This document shows, piece by piece, positions 49,765-59,284 of a stretch of DNA of 64,000 bases. How positions within the stretch are numbered: the stretch's first letter is position 1; each line of letters opens with the position of its first letter. Below the pieces are notes generated by a model that made no database searches, was not told the DNA's origin, and was given only the letters and a program-made list of their open reading frames with translations. The position numbers and the translations under genes are program-made. Source of the stretch: Lucinisca nassula (lineage: Eukaryota > Mollusca > Bivalvia > Lucinida > Lucinidae); the NCBI GenBank assembly GCA_963580285.1, contig CAUZLF010000195.1, forward strand, positions 62,001-126,000, in the 5' to 3' direction.

Positions 49765-51085
49765 GTGAAATGAACACCCCTCTAAACCCCAGTTTATATA
49801 GAGAAAACCGGGGTTTACAGGGGTACATGTATTTATCAGTTTGCTCATTTCTGTTCGTAGACATTGGTTGTGGCTACGCGTTAGGACCGCCTCAATGAGG
49901 CGGTTCTAACGAGCCCCCGCAAACTATGTTTCGAGTATAAATAAGAAAAATATCACGGTTTTTCATCAGAAAAGTAGCCGTTTTAGAGATATGAAAGAAT
50001 ATAGGGATCAACCATGGTTTTTCATGCATTAACATTTGCCGGATCCCGAGGAAGCTGTTTGAACATGAGGCCGCTAGGCCGAATGTTCAAATATCTTCCG
50101 AGGGATCCGGCAAATGTTAATGTAATGAAATAACCATGGATGATCGTTGTTCTTGCATAACTTACGAATCCGACAGCAAGTTTTGACGAAAACGCCCAAA
50201 AGCTCCATATAAACTCCATATAAACTCTTCAAATGCGGCAGGCAAACCAAAATGGCGGCCATTTGTTTACAATGACGTTGTCATGCAGTTACTTCATCAT
50301 AGAACCCTAAAACGCTACGTTCGGGGCGATGACGTTACGTGGCTTAACGTAACGTAAACAAAGCGAGGCCCGTCTTGTGATATCTAAAGCTCAAAATCCA
50401 TGTTCAAACAGCACGCGAATTTCATGATTTGAACATGGTTTTTGCTGTTTGAGAACGGCCTTCGGTCCATTTGACAATGGCTTCAAACAGCCATGCGCAT
50501 AGGTATTTATGCAAGAATGCACTTTCTTGCATAAATACATATGCGCATGGCTGTTTGAAGTCATTGTCAAATGGCCCGAAAGCCGCGCTCAAACAGCAAA
50601 AGCCATGTTCAAATCATGAAATTCGCGTGCTGTTTGAACATGGATTTTGAGGTTTTGATATCACAAGACGGGCCTTGCTTTGTTAACGTTACGTTGAGCG
50701 GCGTAACGTTATCGCCCTGAACGTAGCGTTTTAGGGTTCTATGATGGCGTCAGATGGTTACTGCATGACAACGTCATTGTAAACAACATTCTGAACTGGC
50801 CGCCATTTTGGTTTGTCTGTCGCATTTGAAGAGTTTATATGGAATTTATATGGAGCTTTTGGGCGTTTCGGTCAAATGTTGCTGTCGGAATCGTAAGTAA
50901 TGTAAGTGCAAGAACAACGAGCGTCCATGATTATTTCATTGCAATAACATTTGAAGGATCCCTCGGAAAATATTTGAACATTCGGCCTAGCGGCCTCATG
51001 TTCAAACAGCTTCCTCGAGACCCGGCGAATGTTAATGCATGAAAAAGCATGGTTGATCTCTATAATGTCACACGGGTTCTAGTAG
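49765..51085. mobile_element. GAACCGCC MITE split by a 1.06-kb palindrome
   Basis: Left part: AAGTCAGTGAAATGAACACC, apex GGACCGCCTCAATGAGGCGG, to AGATATGAAAGAA (about 50001). Right part: ATGTCACACGGGTTCTAG from 51066. The two together match the full element at 52076-52346. Confidence 0.75.
50004..51063. mobile_element. 1.06-kb nested palindrome (fold-back element)
   Basis: The two halves are inverted copies, from TAGGGATCAACCATGGTTTT at the left to AAAAGCATGGTTGATCTCTA at the right, centred near 50528 (AAGAATGCACTTTCTT). I can follow the pairing through the whole length with scattered mismatches and a few small indels: CCGCCATTTTGGTTTG, GACGTTGTCATGCAG, AACGCTACGTTC, ACGGGCC, GCACGCGAATTTCATGA. 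Each arm holds smaller palindromes: GCCGGATCCCGAGGAAGC...CTTCCGAGGGATCCGGC with centre GAGGCCGCTAGGCCG, and ATCCATGTTCAAACAGCACG...CATGATTTGAACATGG. It lies inside a MITE with ATA or TA on each side. Mirrored 65-codon frames on the two arms differ mostly by amino-acid changes and are not genes. Confidence 0.85.
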
Positions 51086-51436
51086 GCGCAAACTCCGACG
51101 TCATGTTCAAACCCAAACCTACACGCACAGTCTAAGACAGCGAAACAAGTCGCCTGATGCATGCATAATGATAAATTACTGGCTTCATTCTTTACAGGAC
51201 GAACCATTATTGAAATCATTGTGGTAGAAAAATCGACAAAAATGCAGTTAATGAAAACATTCTAATACAATAAGAAAAATATTTATCATGGTGAATGATG
51301 CTAAGCTGACAAGATTGATGATTGCTGTGCCTGGCTTACATAACCATTGACAGGAGTCGCAATCCTAGAAGTGTAAATGCATGGAAAGGGTCCATCACTC
51401 GAAAACCTGTCTTCTGTGGTTACGACCAAATGAAAC
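51086..51436. other. No recognisable feature
   Basis: AT-rich spacer. No repeat or coding frame that I can support. Confidence 0.4.
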
Positions 51437-51702
51437 ATGCCCCTGCCAATCGGGGGTTGGATAAATAGATTTGGCTGCATCAGAGCTGAAACTGACCGTC
51501 CATAATTACTAATAAACCGCTTAGAGAGTCTAAGCCTGCCCAAGCAAGGTGGAATGAGTCGGTCTTCGGTACGTACATGTAAACCTTTTTGTTTGTTTGG
51601 GTGGCAAGGCTTGAGATGTTATTTCATCTCAATATCGTGTAAAAGTCCCACAAACTTGGAAGCAAAGTCTCCAAATGACCTAAATAGGGTTGACGGGGGC
51701 GT
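51437..51702 (+). mobile_element. SINE-A, split by a hammerhead element
   Basis: GCCAATCGGGGGTTGGATAA, AATAAACCGCTTAGAGAGTC, TGTTATTTCATCTCAATATC, AAATAGGGTTGACGGGGGCG, then the hammerhead element. The SINE tail TTCAAACAAACAAACAAAAC resumes at 52014-52033, so the insertion hit within the tail. Confidence 0.75.
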
Positions 51703-52013
51703 AAATATGTTCTATAAAAGGGTTATCCTTTGGAAGCAAGGAATACACCATAGAACTGAAAAATATGGAGTGTACATGTTTTCTAGGCCAGACTAGCTAG
51801 TTTCGGCCAATTAGGCCTCATCAGTGACCCTCAGATATTTTAAAAATTCGCCAATGGAATCAATGATCCCAAAGGACAAGAAAATATAATCTACACTATG
51901 ATGTAGGACAGGGAGACGTTTTACCGCCGCCACACATTCCCACACACCAGCTGTAGTGAAGTTAAATATGTTCTATAAAAGGGTTATCCTTTGGAAGCAA
52001 GGAATACACCACT
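51703..52013 (-). mobile_element. 261-bp hammerhead element, ~1.2 units
   Basis: AAATATGTTCTATAAAAGGG occurs at 51703 and 51964, a 261-bp offset identical to that at 23234/23495. The minus strand carries the ribozyme at 51785-51830. Same internal landmarks as the + copy: GGGAGACGTTTTACCGCCGC, CACACACCAGCTGTAGTGAA. Over-length (unit plus ~50 bp) and free of ORFs. Confidence 0.8.
51785..51830 (-). ncRNA. Hammerhead ribozyme, type I-like, complete core
   Basis: Minus strand: helix I GGGTCA with TGGCCT (two wobbles), CTGATGA, stem II GGCC-TAATT-GGCC, GAAA, helix III ACT-AGCT-AGT, cleavage expected after the C complementary to G51791. All core residues are conserved. Confidence 0.85.
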
Positions 52014-52075
52014 ATTCAAACAAACAAACAAAACATAATGTAAACCGACCTGCATTTATCTATACCCATTTAATT

Positions 52076-52346
52076 ACGTTAACAAGTCAAAGAAATGAAC
52101 ACTCATCTAAATTCCACTTAATATAGAGGAAACTGGGGTTCACAGGGGTATATATTTTTTTTTTATTTCTGCTCCAAGACATAGGTTGTTGGTACGCGTT
52201 AGAACCGCCTCAATGAGGCGGTTCTAACGAGCACTCACAACCTGTGTTTGGAGTATAAATAAGAAAAAATATCACAAAATTTCATTAGAAAAATGACCGT
52301 TTTGGAGATATGAGAAATGCACTATGTCACACGGATGTGTTATCGT
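52076..52346. mobile_element. GAACCGCC MITE, 'CACGGA' subfamily, full length
   Basis: Ends AACAAGTCAAAGAAATGAAC and CACACGGATGTGTTATCGTA. Apex GAACCGCCTCAATGAGGCGG perfect; arms GACATAGGTTGTTGGTACGC and GCACTCACAACCTGTGTTTG. It serves as the intact reference for the split copies at 49765 and 52810. Confidence 0.9.
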
Positions 52347-52809
52347 AAAGTGTTGAAAGCGTCGTCAGCTTAACGAGTTAGTTAGTGGTCAAATTGTGAA
52401 CACTTTTAGTAAGTTCAATAGCAAATACACTAATATTTTTGGTGAAAAAAATGTGAGCAGCTTTTTGCATGGCTCATGTTTAAAACAAAAATATTAATAT
52501 ATTTGCCATATTTAACGATCAAAGTTTAAATGAATCGTTAACTAACGACGTGGTTAGTTTTGAACAACTGGCCCCAGATTGTTAACTTTCTAGCAAGTAC
52601 AATAACTAATAGTGTGGTATCGGCCTCGGGCCAATACAGCAGACTTCGGACCTGTATTTGGGCCAATACGAATTACATTATAATATAAGCCGAACTGGGC
52701 AGAACAGTTCTTCAAACATGAACGCCAAGTTAAGACCCAGGCCAGCATGCCCATCAGCGCAGTCTGGTCAGAGTTTTTGCTGCGTGCTGTTTAGATGACT
52801 GTTGATTCA
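52347..52809. other. No recognisable gene; decayed GATCAG hairpin near 52740
   Basis: AT-rich. ATGCCCATCAGCGCAGTCTG GTCAGAG at 52748-52775 resembles the GATCAGACTGCGC hairpins but has little pairing left. TAACTAACGACGTGGTTAG near 52543 is a short imperfect palindrome. Confidence 0.35.
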
Positions 52810-52905
52810 ACATGTTTATAAATCCGTGTAATGAACACATCCGTAAATAAAAATTAAAAAAGGAGTTCCTTTAAGAGCAATGAAAACATCCATAAGAAAG
52901 AAGTT

Positions 52906-52951
52906 TGGTCATACTACGTAGTTTCGGCTAATAAAGCCTCATCAGTGACCC
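52906..52951 (-). ncRNA. Hammerhead ribozyme, 385-bp family, unit 1
   Basis: Minus strand: helix I GGGTCA with TGACCA (five pairs), CTGATGA, stem II GGCT-TTATT-AGCC, GAAA, helix III ACT-ACGT-AGT, cleavage triplet GTA. Core complete. Confidence 0.8.
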
Positions 52952-53290
52952 TTTAATGATCCGGCAAAGAAAGCCAGAGGAAACATACTGCAATTTTGCG
53001 AATTTCGAAAAGGCAGTCGATTCAAAAAGACTGATTTAAATCAAAATGGGGTCCAAATAATTAAAAACCTGTCTAGAATATGAGTCTAAACCAATAATTT
53101 AATTCTGATTTCTCAGAATATTCACGCTGATCTCAAAGGACCAAAAGTAAAATATAAACTGCACTATGGTTGATGTACGGGGAGACGTTTTACGGCCGCC
53201 ACACGGCACAACACCAGCTGCAGTGAAGGCAAATAAAAATTAAAAATGAGTTCCTTTAAGAGCAATGAAAACATCCATAAGAAAGAAGAT

Positions 53291-53336
53291 GGGTCATACT
53301 ACGTAGTTTCGGCTAATAAAGCCTCATCAGTGACCC
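53291..53336 (-). ncRNA. Hammerhead ribozyme, 385-bp family, unit 2
   Basis: As unit 1 but helix I is GGGTCA with TGACCC, six perfect pairs. It is the best-paired ribozyme in the window. Confidence 0.85.
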
Positions 53337-53675
53337 TTTAATGATCCGGCAAAGAAAGCCAGAGGAAACATACTGCAATTTTGCGAATTTCGAAAAGGCA
53401 GTCGATTCAAAAAGACTGATTTAAATCAAAATGGGGTCCAAATAATTAAAAACCTGTCTAGAATATGAGTCTAAACCAATAATTTAATTCTGATTTCTCA
53501 GAATATTCACGCTGATCTCAAAGGACCAAAAGTAAAATATAAACTGCACTATGGTTGATGTACGGGGAGACGTTTTACGGCCGCCACACGGCACAACACC
53601 AGCTGCAGTGAAGGCAAATAAAAATTAAAAATGAGTTCCTTTAAGAGCAATGAAAACATCCATAAGAAAGAAGAT

Positions 53676-53721
53676 GGGTCATACTACGAAGTTTCGGCTA
53701 ATAAAGCATCATCAGTGACCC
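53676..53721 (-). ncRNA. Hammerhead ribozyme, 385-bp family, unit 3 (mutated stem II)
   Basis: Helix I intact. Stem II reads ATGCT...AGCC, breaking a G-C next to the core, and helix III loop changes to TCGT. Activity is doubtful. Confidence 0.7.
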
Positions 53722-53909
53722 TTTAATGATCCGGCAAAGAAAGCCAGAGGAAACATACTGCAATTTTGCGACTTTATTCTAAAAAAATGGGTTTACTGAG
53801 TAATACATTATTTTTCTTATCTCTGCTCCAAGACATCGGTTGTGGGTACTCGTTAGAGCCGCCTCCATGATGTTTTGAAGACAAATATGAATAATATACC
53901 AACTTTTCA

Positions 53910-54218
53910 GTCCGCCCCCGCCCATAGGGGCTTGAAGAAATATATGGGCTGCACGATGCTTCCACGCAGAGAAGAATCCGGCCCGCACACTAGTACTGGT
54001 AAACCGCTTAGAGGATCTAAGCCTGTCCAGGAACCGCGATGTGAGGCGGATCGTCCATGCTAATAAACCATATTGGTTTCATTGGGCGACAGGGCTTGAG
54101 ATGTCATTTCATCTCAATGTCGGGTAAAAGTCCCACAAAATTGGAAGCAACGTCTCCAAAATGATTACAGTGTTGACGGGAACATTAAACCTCAAATCAA
54201 ACAAAACAAACAAACAAA
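53910..54218 (+). mobile_element. SINE-A, full length, with target-site duplication
   Basis: CCAACTTTTCA at 53899-53909 and 54219-54229 is an exact 11-bp duplication in the MITE. Starts GTCCGCCCCCGCCCATAGGG and ends in (CAAA)n. Close to 16547-16861 (GAATCCGGCCCGCACACTAG), suggesting the same young subfamily. Confidence 0.9.
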
Positions 54219-54512
54219 CCAACTTTTCATCTGAAAATTAGGCCTTTTTCAGAGATGTGAACTAATTCGCTGTGTCGCACGTACGTGATATCGTAATGTG
54301 TTGCTTCTTCGTATAGACAAGAAATGATGTTTCTGGATTGATTGGGTGGTAGACCAATTTCTGAGATATAGTAGAGTGAAAAAGATAAATACAGCAAAAA
54401 TTCCGCTGAAAAGACCAGCTAAAAGTATCACTTATTCTGCTTTAAAAAGCATATTAAAACGTTTTACCTGTTCTTTCTTTATATTTGCTTCACCAAGTTT
54501 GCTCTAGGAAGA

Positions 54513-54580
54513 GACTATCTTTGGGACTGTTCAAAAGTGGTCTTAAAGACGACTTTTAAACAGTTCCAAAGATGGTCTTT
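54513..54580. repeat. 68-bp hairpin
   Basis: AGACTATCTTTGGGACTGTT and AACAGTTCCAAAGATGGTCT are inverted repeats. The pairing continues inward through CAAAAGTGGTCTT / AAGACGACTTTT with few mismatches. Confidence 0.75.
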
Positions 54581-54696
54581 TTTATGGAAATTTACTGTAT
54601 ATCCAATATCAAAACAGTTAATATTATCACGAGTGGAATACCGATCATGCACATATCACATTACATTTATCAGATGAGGCCACATTCTCACCATCA

Positions 54697-55360
54697 CAAG
54701 GACAAGTCCGTGAAATGAACACCCCCTTAAAGGCATTTATTCTTGATAATTGAGGCCTTTTATTTCATTACATAATATTATGTAGCCCTCAGTGCTGACT
54801 GAAGAGAAGTCCTCTGTCTTGAACAGGTAAGGGTTCTCCTTAGGGAAAATCAACACTTTACTAACTGTTGACTAGAGTGTATATTATTGATTTTCCCCTT
54901 ATATGCCTCAGTCAGGGGATTTCAACAAGAGCTACTGATCACCCTATAAAGGGCCGCCTTTGATCTGCTATAGATAATATACCACATACCACATGGGGCA
55001 ATAAAACAATTTCGAACACACGGTGTATTTTACTGTTACAGAATAAATGCCTTTAAACCCCACTTTTTATAGACGAAACTTGGGTTTACGGGTTATACAC
55101 TAGTTTTCTCATTTTTTCTCAAAGACATAGGGTGTAGGTCCTCGTTAGAACCGCCTCAATTAGGCGGTTCTAACGAGCACCCACATCCTATGATAGGGTG
55201 TAGGTCCTCGTTAGAACCGCCTCAAGGAGGCGGTTCTAACGAGCACCTACATCCTATGTTTGCAGTATAGATAAGAAAAATATCACGGATTTTCACAGGA
55301 AAAGTAGACATTTTGGAAATGTAAAAAATGCACTATGTCGCACGGGTGAGTTATCGTAAT
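54697..55360. mobile_element. GAACCGCC MITE with insert and a doubled core palindrome
   Basis: Left end ACAAGTCCGTGAAATGAACA. A TTAA-type MITE-2 lies at 54731-55052. The core palindrome then occurs twice in tandem (AGAACCGCCTCAATTAGGCGG and AGAACCGCCTCAAGGAGGCGG, 55146 and 55213), each with GTGTAGGTCCTCGTT and GAGCACC(C/T)ACATCCTATG arms. Right end CGCACGGGTGAGTTATCGTA. Confidence 0.85.
54731..55052. mobile_element. TTAA-type MITE-2, full length
   Basis: Flanked by TTAA (54727-54730 and 55053-55056). Ends AGGCATTTATTCTTG and, inverted, AGGCATTTATTCTGT. Internal inverted pair GGGAAAATCAACACTTTACT / AGTGTATATTATTGATTTTCCCC-like and ACATAATATTATGT. Likely piggyBac-like by target and size. No ORF. 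Confidence 0.85.
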
Positions 55361-55448
55361 GCTTTTACGTACTGAGGGCTAGGTTATACTTCGTTTCTTA
55401 AAGCGTACCAGAACGGCAAAAAACGTAGTAAAATGTTGGGAAAACGTT

Positions 55449-55742
55449 GGTTGGTTCGTTGATTTGAGGTTTAACGTCCCCGTCAACACTGTAAAGGTCA
55501 TTTTGGAGACGATGCTTCCAATTTTGTGGGCCTTTTACCCGACACTGAGATGAAATGACATCTCAAGCCCTGTCGCCCAATGAAACCAATAGGGTTTATT
55601 AGCAAGGACGGTCCGCCTCGCACCGCGTTTCCTGGACAGGCTTAGATCCTCTAAGCGGTTTACCAGTACTAGTGTGCGGGCTGGATTCAGCTCTGCGTGG
55701 GCAGCCCATATATTTCTTCAAGCCCCTATGGGCGGGGGCCTT
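55449..55742 (-). mobile_element. SINE-A with short target-site duplication
   Basis: GAAAACGT on both sides (55439 and 55744 region). Minus-strand SINE-A from TTGGTTCGTTGATTTGAGG to GGGCGGGGGCC; GAAGCATCATGC is deleted between CTGCGTGG and GCAGCCCATA. Confidence 0.85.
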
Positions 55743-55837
55743 GTGAAAACGTATTGTATTGCATACGGCTATATATTGCTACAAAGGCCACAGGACCCAG
55801 TCACACTCGCGTATTGAGCTACGTTATTAAACCGCCA

Positions 55838-56287
55838 TGAACGGTCAGTGAAAAGAATTTCATTGTGGGTAAGGGGCTTAAATCGATTCTACGCGGTCGC
55901 AATCCCCTATCCCCCACCCCACCCCCACCCCCTTCCCCTCACTTTCGTCGCGATTTAGCGGATTGAACAAATTATTTGTCTAAATCGCGATGGAAGCAAG
56001 GCCGAGGATTGCGGCCGCGTAAAATCGATTTAAGCCCCCAGTGATTTTTTTTCACTGACCGTTCCAAGGTGGTTCTTCTGTCGCGGTTTATTTTTGTTAT
56101 GGTTTGTCTTTGAGTGTGCGTATCGCTTATAACATTTTGTTTTGGATATCCACTTGGCCATTTTGTGGGAAAATAACTGTCTTTTTGGTTTTCCGCTATT
56201 GATGTTTCAATTAGGGTCTAATTATTTAATGATTGGAGGTGTGGATTAATTGCATCGATTCCTGATCATTGCCTTCACTTCTATTTT
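55838..56287. mobile_element. Two Penelope-like tails head to head
   Basis: 55838-55957 is a minus-strand tail (GAACGGTCAGTGAAAAGAAT, GGGGCTTAAATCGATTCTAC). From about 55960 a plus-strand tail runs to 56287 (GAACAAATTATTTGTCTAAA, GTAAAATCGATTTAAGCCCC, TCACTGACCGTTCC). Together they form an inverted repeat of about 120 bp with a short C-rich centre (CCCACCCCCACCCCCTTCCC). Confidence 0.75.
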
Positions 56288-56882
56288 ACTCAGTACCATT
56301 GAAGTATGGGTACGCCGAAAAACTTAGTCCGGCTTATTTTCTGTTTTGGCACTGTTTTGCCCAAATGATGTTCAATAGATATTTTTTTTTTACATTTCCT
56401 CACGCATATTTGTTTACATGCAATTGTTTTAAATTCCTTGGATAATCATTATACACGTACCGTGTAAAAATCAAAATGAAATGAGCTATAAACAAATCCA
56501 TTAAAAAAAGAAGTGAAGGCAATGTTCCTTTTGTGCCATGTGATTTTTGATCAGACGGCAGTAATTTTTTTATCTGAATTTTCAGAGAAAATTTGGCTTA
56601 CAAGTATTTCATCTGAATCATTTGCAAGATGATTATGAAATTTGCAGTCAGAAAAATGAGAGAAAAAAAATACAAATTTTACAGCTACAGACGTAACAGG
56701 CACTTTAAGATATCAAAGGACGAAAAACGTGACACGAGAAACTTTGACCGTAGCCTTCTTTAATCTGCAATATTACTGTTTAATAAGTTATCACCACCCA
56801 CATGCAATCCAGAATCTAAGACCTTTGGAATTCCGTACAAGCCACTGCACATATGGTTATGTAAATGTATGTGTATTACACG
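56288..56882. other. No recognisable feature
   Basis: AT-rich, no repeat shared with the window, no coding frame with a known motif. Confidence 0.45.
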
Positions 56883-57150
56883 CTCATCACGAAAACACGC
56901 CTATATAATTTTCACTCCCTTGAACCCCACTTTTATAAAGTAAAACTGGGGTTTACAAGGGTATACTTTATTTTTCTTATTTCTGCTCTAAAATATTGAT
57001 TGTTGGTACTCGTTAGAACCGCATCGATGCGGTTCTAACGAGTACCACACTCTATATTTTGAGCAGAAATAAGAAAAATATCACAATTGTTCATCTTAAA
57101 ATTTCAGTTTTTTACGGCGATTATGCTTACACTCTATTTATATATGTGTG
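56883..57150. mobile_element. GAACCGCC MITE, 'ACACGCC' subfamily
   Basis: Ends TCATCACGAAAACACGCCTA and TGTGTGTTTTCGTTATG. Apex AGAACCGCATCGATGCGGTTC, a perfect palindrome with variant bases, meaning both sides changed together. Confidence 0.85.
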
Positions 57151-57154
57151 TTTT

Positions 57155-57303
57155 CGTTATGTCGAGGCGGTTCTAACGACTACGCACAATCTATATTTTA
57201 GAGCAGAAATAAGGAAAAAAGGTATACCCCCGGAAACTCCAGTTTTACTTTATAAAAGTTGGGTTCAAGATGGTCAAAAGTATAAAGGCTTGTTTTCGTG
57301 ATG
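57155..57303. mobile_element. GAACCGCC MITE, right half only
   Basis: Starts exactly at the apex (GTCGAGGCGGTTCTAACGAC) and continues through GTATACCCCCGGAAACTCC to AGGCTTGTTTTCGTGATG. It abuts the previous copy. Confidence 0.8.
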
Positions 57304-57454
57304 CGTACAAGCCAGTACAGCTATGGTTATGTAAATGTATATGTATTACACGCTTCCAAACGTATATTCTTCGATATAAGCTTATAGCTTAAGCTATGTG
57401 TAAGTTGAGCTGCTCAGGCTACTTGTGAATTTTGTGTTTGGCGTGGTTGATAAG

Positions 57455-58393
57455 TATACCCGGTCAAAAAAGTAACTATACCAAGTTCCGGGTAATTTTT
57501 AGTAGCTATCCGGTAGCCATTCAGCTATAGATGGGTGTAAACATACGAATCGGACGTTTAGCTGCAAAATGCATCAATTTGCATTTGCCCATACTATTCT
57601 GCTCAAGAGTTGTCTTCCAATATGTGCCTAGAACGGTTTTGCAAGGAAGTTGACATTGCGCATGCGCAGATTATCATTTTATGTCTGAGATGAAAGATCA
57701 TATGCATTGAACATCGAAACTCACTTTTCCTTTACAATATCTCATGATATTGCCCTACAATCAAGACTTTAATTTGTGAAATTCTCAGATTATCTCCCTT
57801 TCAATTAAAAGTATAGCAGTTTTCAAACTGTTGTTATTTCTATAGCTGTCATCCAATTTTTGCAATTTATCTAAAAAGCGCTTTGTAGCCACCATTGCTG
57901 TTAACAATGATGGAAAATAATGTAGAAAATTCATGTAGCATGTAGCACTGCCAATTGCAATTTTCTATGGAGTTTCAATTGAAAACAGCATTTTACACAC
58001 ACCTTCAGAGAATTGGAGGCTTATACGTGACCTCTGTGTCTCTTAGCAAATGGAGCTTAAGTTCCAAATCTTTTTGTGGATAGACACACAGGGTATCTAA
58101 TGAAAGGTTACATGTATCAACTTTTAGAAATCTTGTGCTAAGTGTAATTTTTAATGGCGTTGAATCTTGGCGTTTGTAATGATTTATTCTGCGAAATTGT
58201 CACAGTGACCCCTTGGGTGTATAAAACAATAGCCCAGGCTGGCGTGTTTACATAAACACAAACAGTTTGGGCTTTTGCATGGAGAAATGAGTCCTTTAAC
58301 CGAATCAAAACATTTTTTTATGTATTTTTCATTTGTAATTACTGTGGTAACAGAAGCAATTTTATGTATAGGAACTTTTTTGACCCAGTATAT
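57455..58393. mobile_element. ~940-bp element with ~25-bp TIRs
   Basis: ATACCCGGTCAAAAAAGTAA at 57456 and, inverted, ATACTGGGTCAAAAAAGTTC at 58389, followed on both by CTATAC. Interior AT-rich without a coding frame of length. TA lies next to both ends, but the exact terminus is uncertain. Possibly a non-autonomous Tc1-mariner element. Confidence 0.6.
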
Positions 58394-58784
58394 ATTTTAG
58401 GTGCCGGGCATTGCTGAAAGACATATTTATTTCCGATAATACTTTTTTGATGTACATGTATGTTGATAACTCGATATCCATGTGATACAGACCGTTGTAT
58501 GTTAAATATCTGGTAAACAAACAATTATTAAAATTACTTGAACTTGCAACTTACGGGAACTGCAAATTTGTCTTAACAGACATCTATTCTTCCTTAGCAA
58601 TTTTAGGCATTTTTAAACCGTACTAAATTTAAGATTAACTGTTTCAGTTGAATTCGAAACAATGAATGACACTTACGCTCGTAATAGTACTGTATATAAA
58701 CATTGCTGAAATTTTGTAGCACTGCTTTATAAATTGAAACCTCTTGACAGAGGTCTTTTTTTTTTTTTTTTTGGTTTTTGGTTT
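58394..58784. other. No recognisable feature
   Basis: AT-rich spacer without repeats or coding frames that I can name. Confidence 0.4.
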
Positions 58785-58995
58785 TACGGCCCTTTCAAGA
58801 AGATTATTTCACTCATATCGAGCCGATCGTTAATCTGAGGTGGGCGAAAACCGGAGTACCCGGAGAAAAACCACCTGACCTTTCGTTGCAGAACTTGGCG
58901 TCTCACATGTGACTCGAACGAGGCTGGAACCACAGCGGTGAGAGACCTAATGATCAAGAGTCAGCGCTCTTAACCACTAGGCAACGGAGGCCCGT
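58785..58995 (-). mobile_element. SINE-E (tRNA-headed), full length
   Basis: On the minus strand a head GCCTCCGTTGCCTAGTGGTT (A box TTGCCTAGTGGTTA) with TGACTCTTGATCATTAGG and CCTCGTTCGAGTCAC (B-box-like). The body has GAGACGCCAAGTTCTGC, GGTTTTTCTCCGGGTACTCC, TTAACGATCGGCTCGATATG and ends GGGCCGTAAAACCAAAAACC plus an A run. Confidence 0.75.
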
Positions 58996-59089
58996 TTTGA
59001 CAAAGGTCTTATATAAGTGAAGGTCTACCTGATATTTCTGATTGAATCTGTCATTTCGATGCATTTGGCGCTTTTATTTATTATTGCAG

Positions 59090-59262
59090 TGTGTGAGTGA
59101 GTGTGTTTCAGTTTTACGTCCAGGCAACAGCTAAGGTCATATGACGACGGGAGCTCGGTTTAAAGACTCATCCAAAAGTCTGGAGGAGCCCGGAATCGAT
59201 CTGCAATCCCTGGTTTATCAGGCGAGTAGCATAACCACTACACTACAGCAGCTTCTATTATT
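59090..59262 (-). mobile_element. SINE-C, full length, diverged
   Basis: GTGTGAGTGAGTGTGTTTCA, TTTTACGTCCAGGCAACAGC, GGGAGCTCGGTTTAAAGACT, GGAATCGATCTGCAATCCCT, CTACACTACAGCAGCTTC. Confidence 0.75.
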
Positions 59263-59284
59263 ATTGCAGTTAGTTCAACTAAAA

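Larger units (their letters stand above)
52845..53771 (-). mobile_element. ~385-bp hammerhead element, 2.4 tandem units
   Basis: AAATAAAAATTAAAAA starts units at 52845, 53231 and 53616 (386 and 385 bp). Units 1 and 2 are almost identical (one visible change near 52900), unit 3 is cut after CAATTTTGCGA. Each unit has one hammerhead ribozyme on the minus strand. CAACACCAGCTGCAGTGAAG and GGGGAGACGTTTTACGGCCG are shared with the 261-bp family, so the two families are related although most of the rest differs. No ORF. Confidence 0.85.
52810..54300. mobile_element. GAACCGCC MITE split twice (hammerhead array and SINE-A)
   Basis: Three parts remain: 52810-52844 (TTATAAATCCGTGTAATGAA, CACATCCGT), 53772-53909 (TGGGTTTACTGAGT, arm CATCGGTTGTGGGTACTCGT, apex AGAGCCGCCTCCATGATG with the right arm lost), and 54219-54300 (CATCTGAAAATTAGGCC, CGTACGTGATATCGTAATG). 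Confidence 0.75.

Noticed and set aside
50022..51042. Mirrored 65-67-codon frames on both arms of the 1.06-kb palindrome
   Set aside because: They are the same sequence read from both arms; differences are mostly amino-acid changing and one has an indel. They follow from the palindrome.
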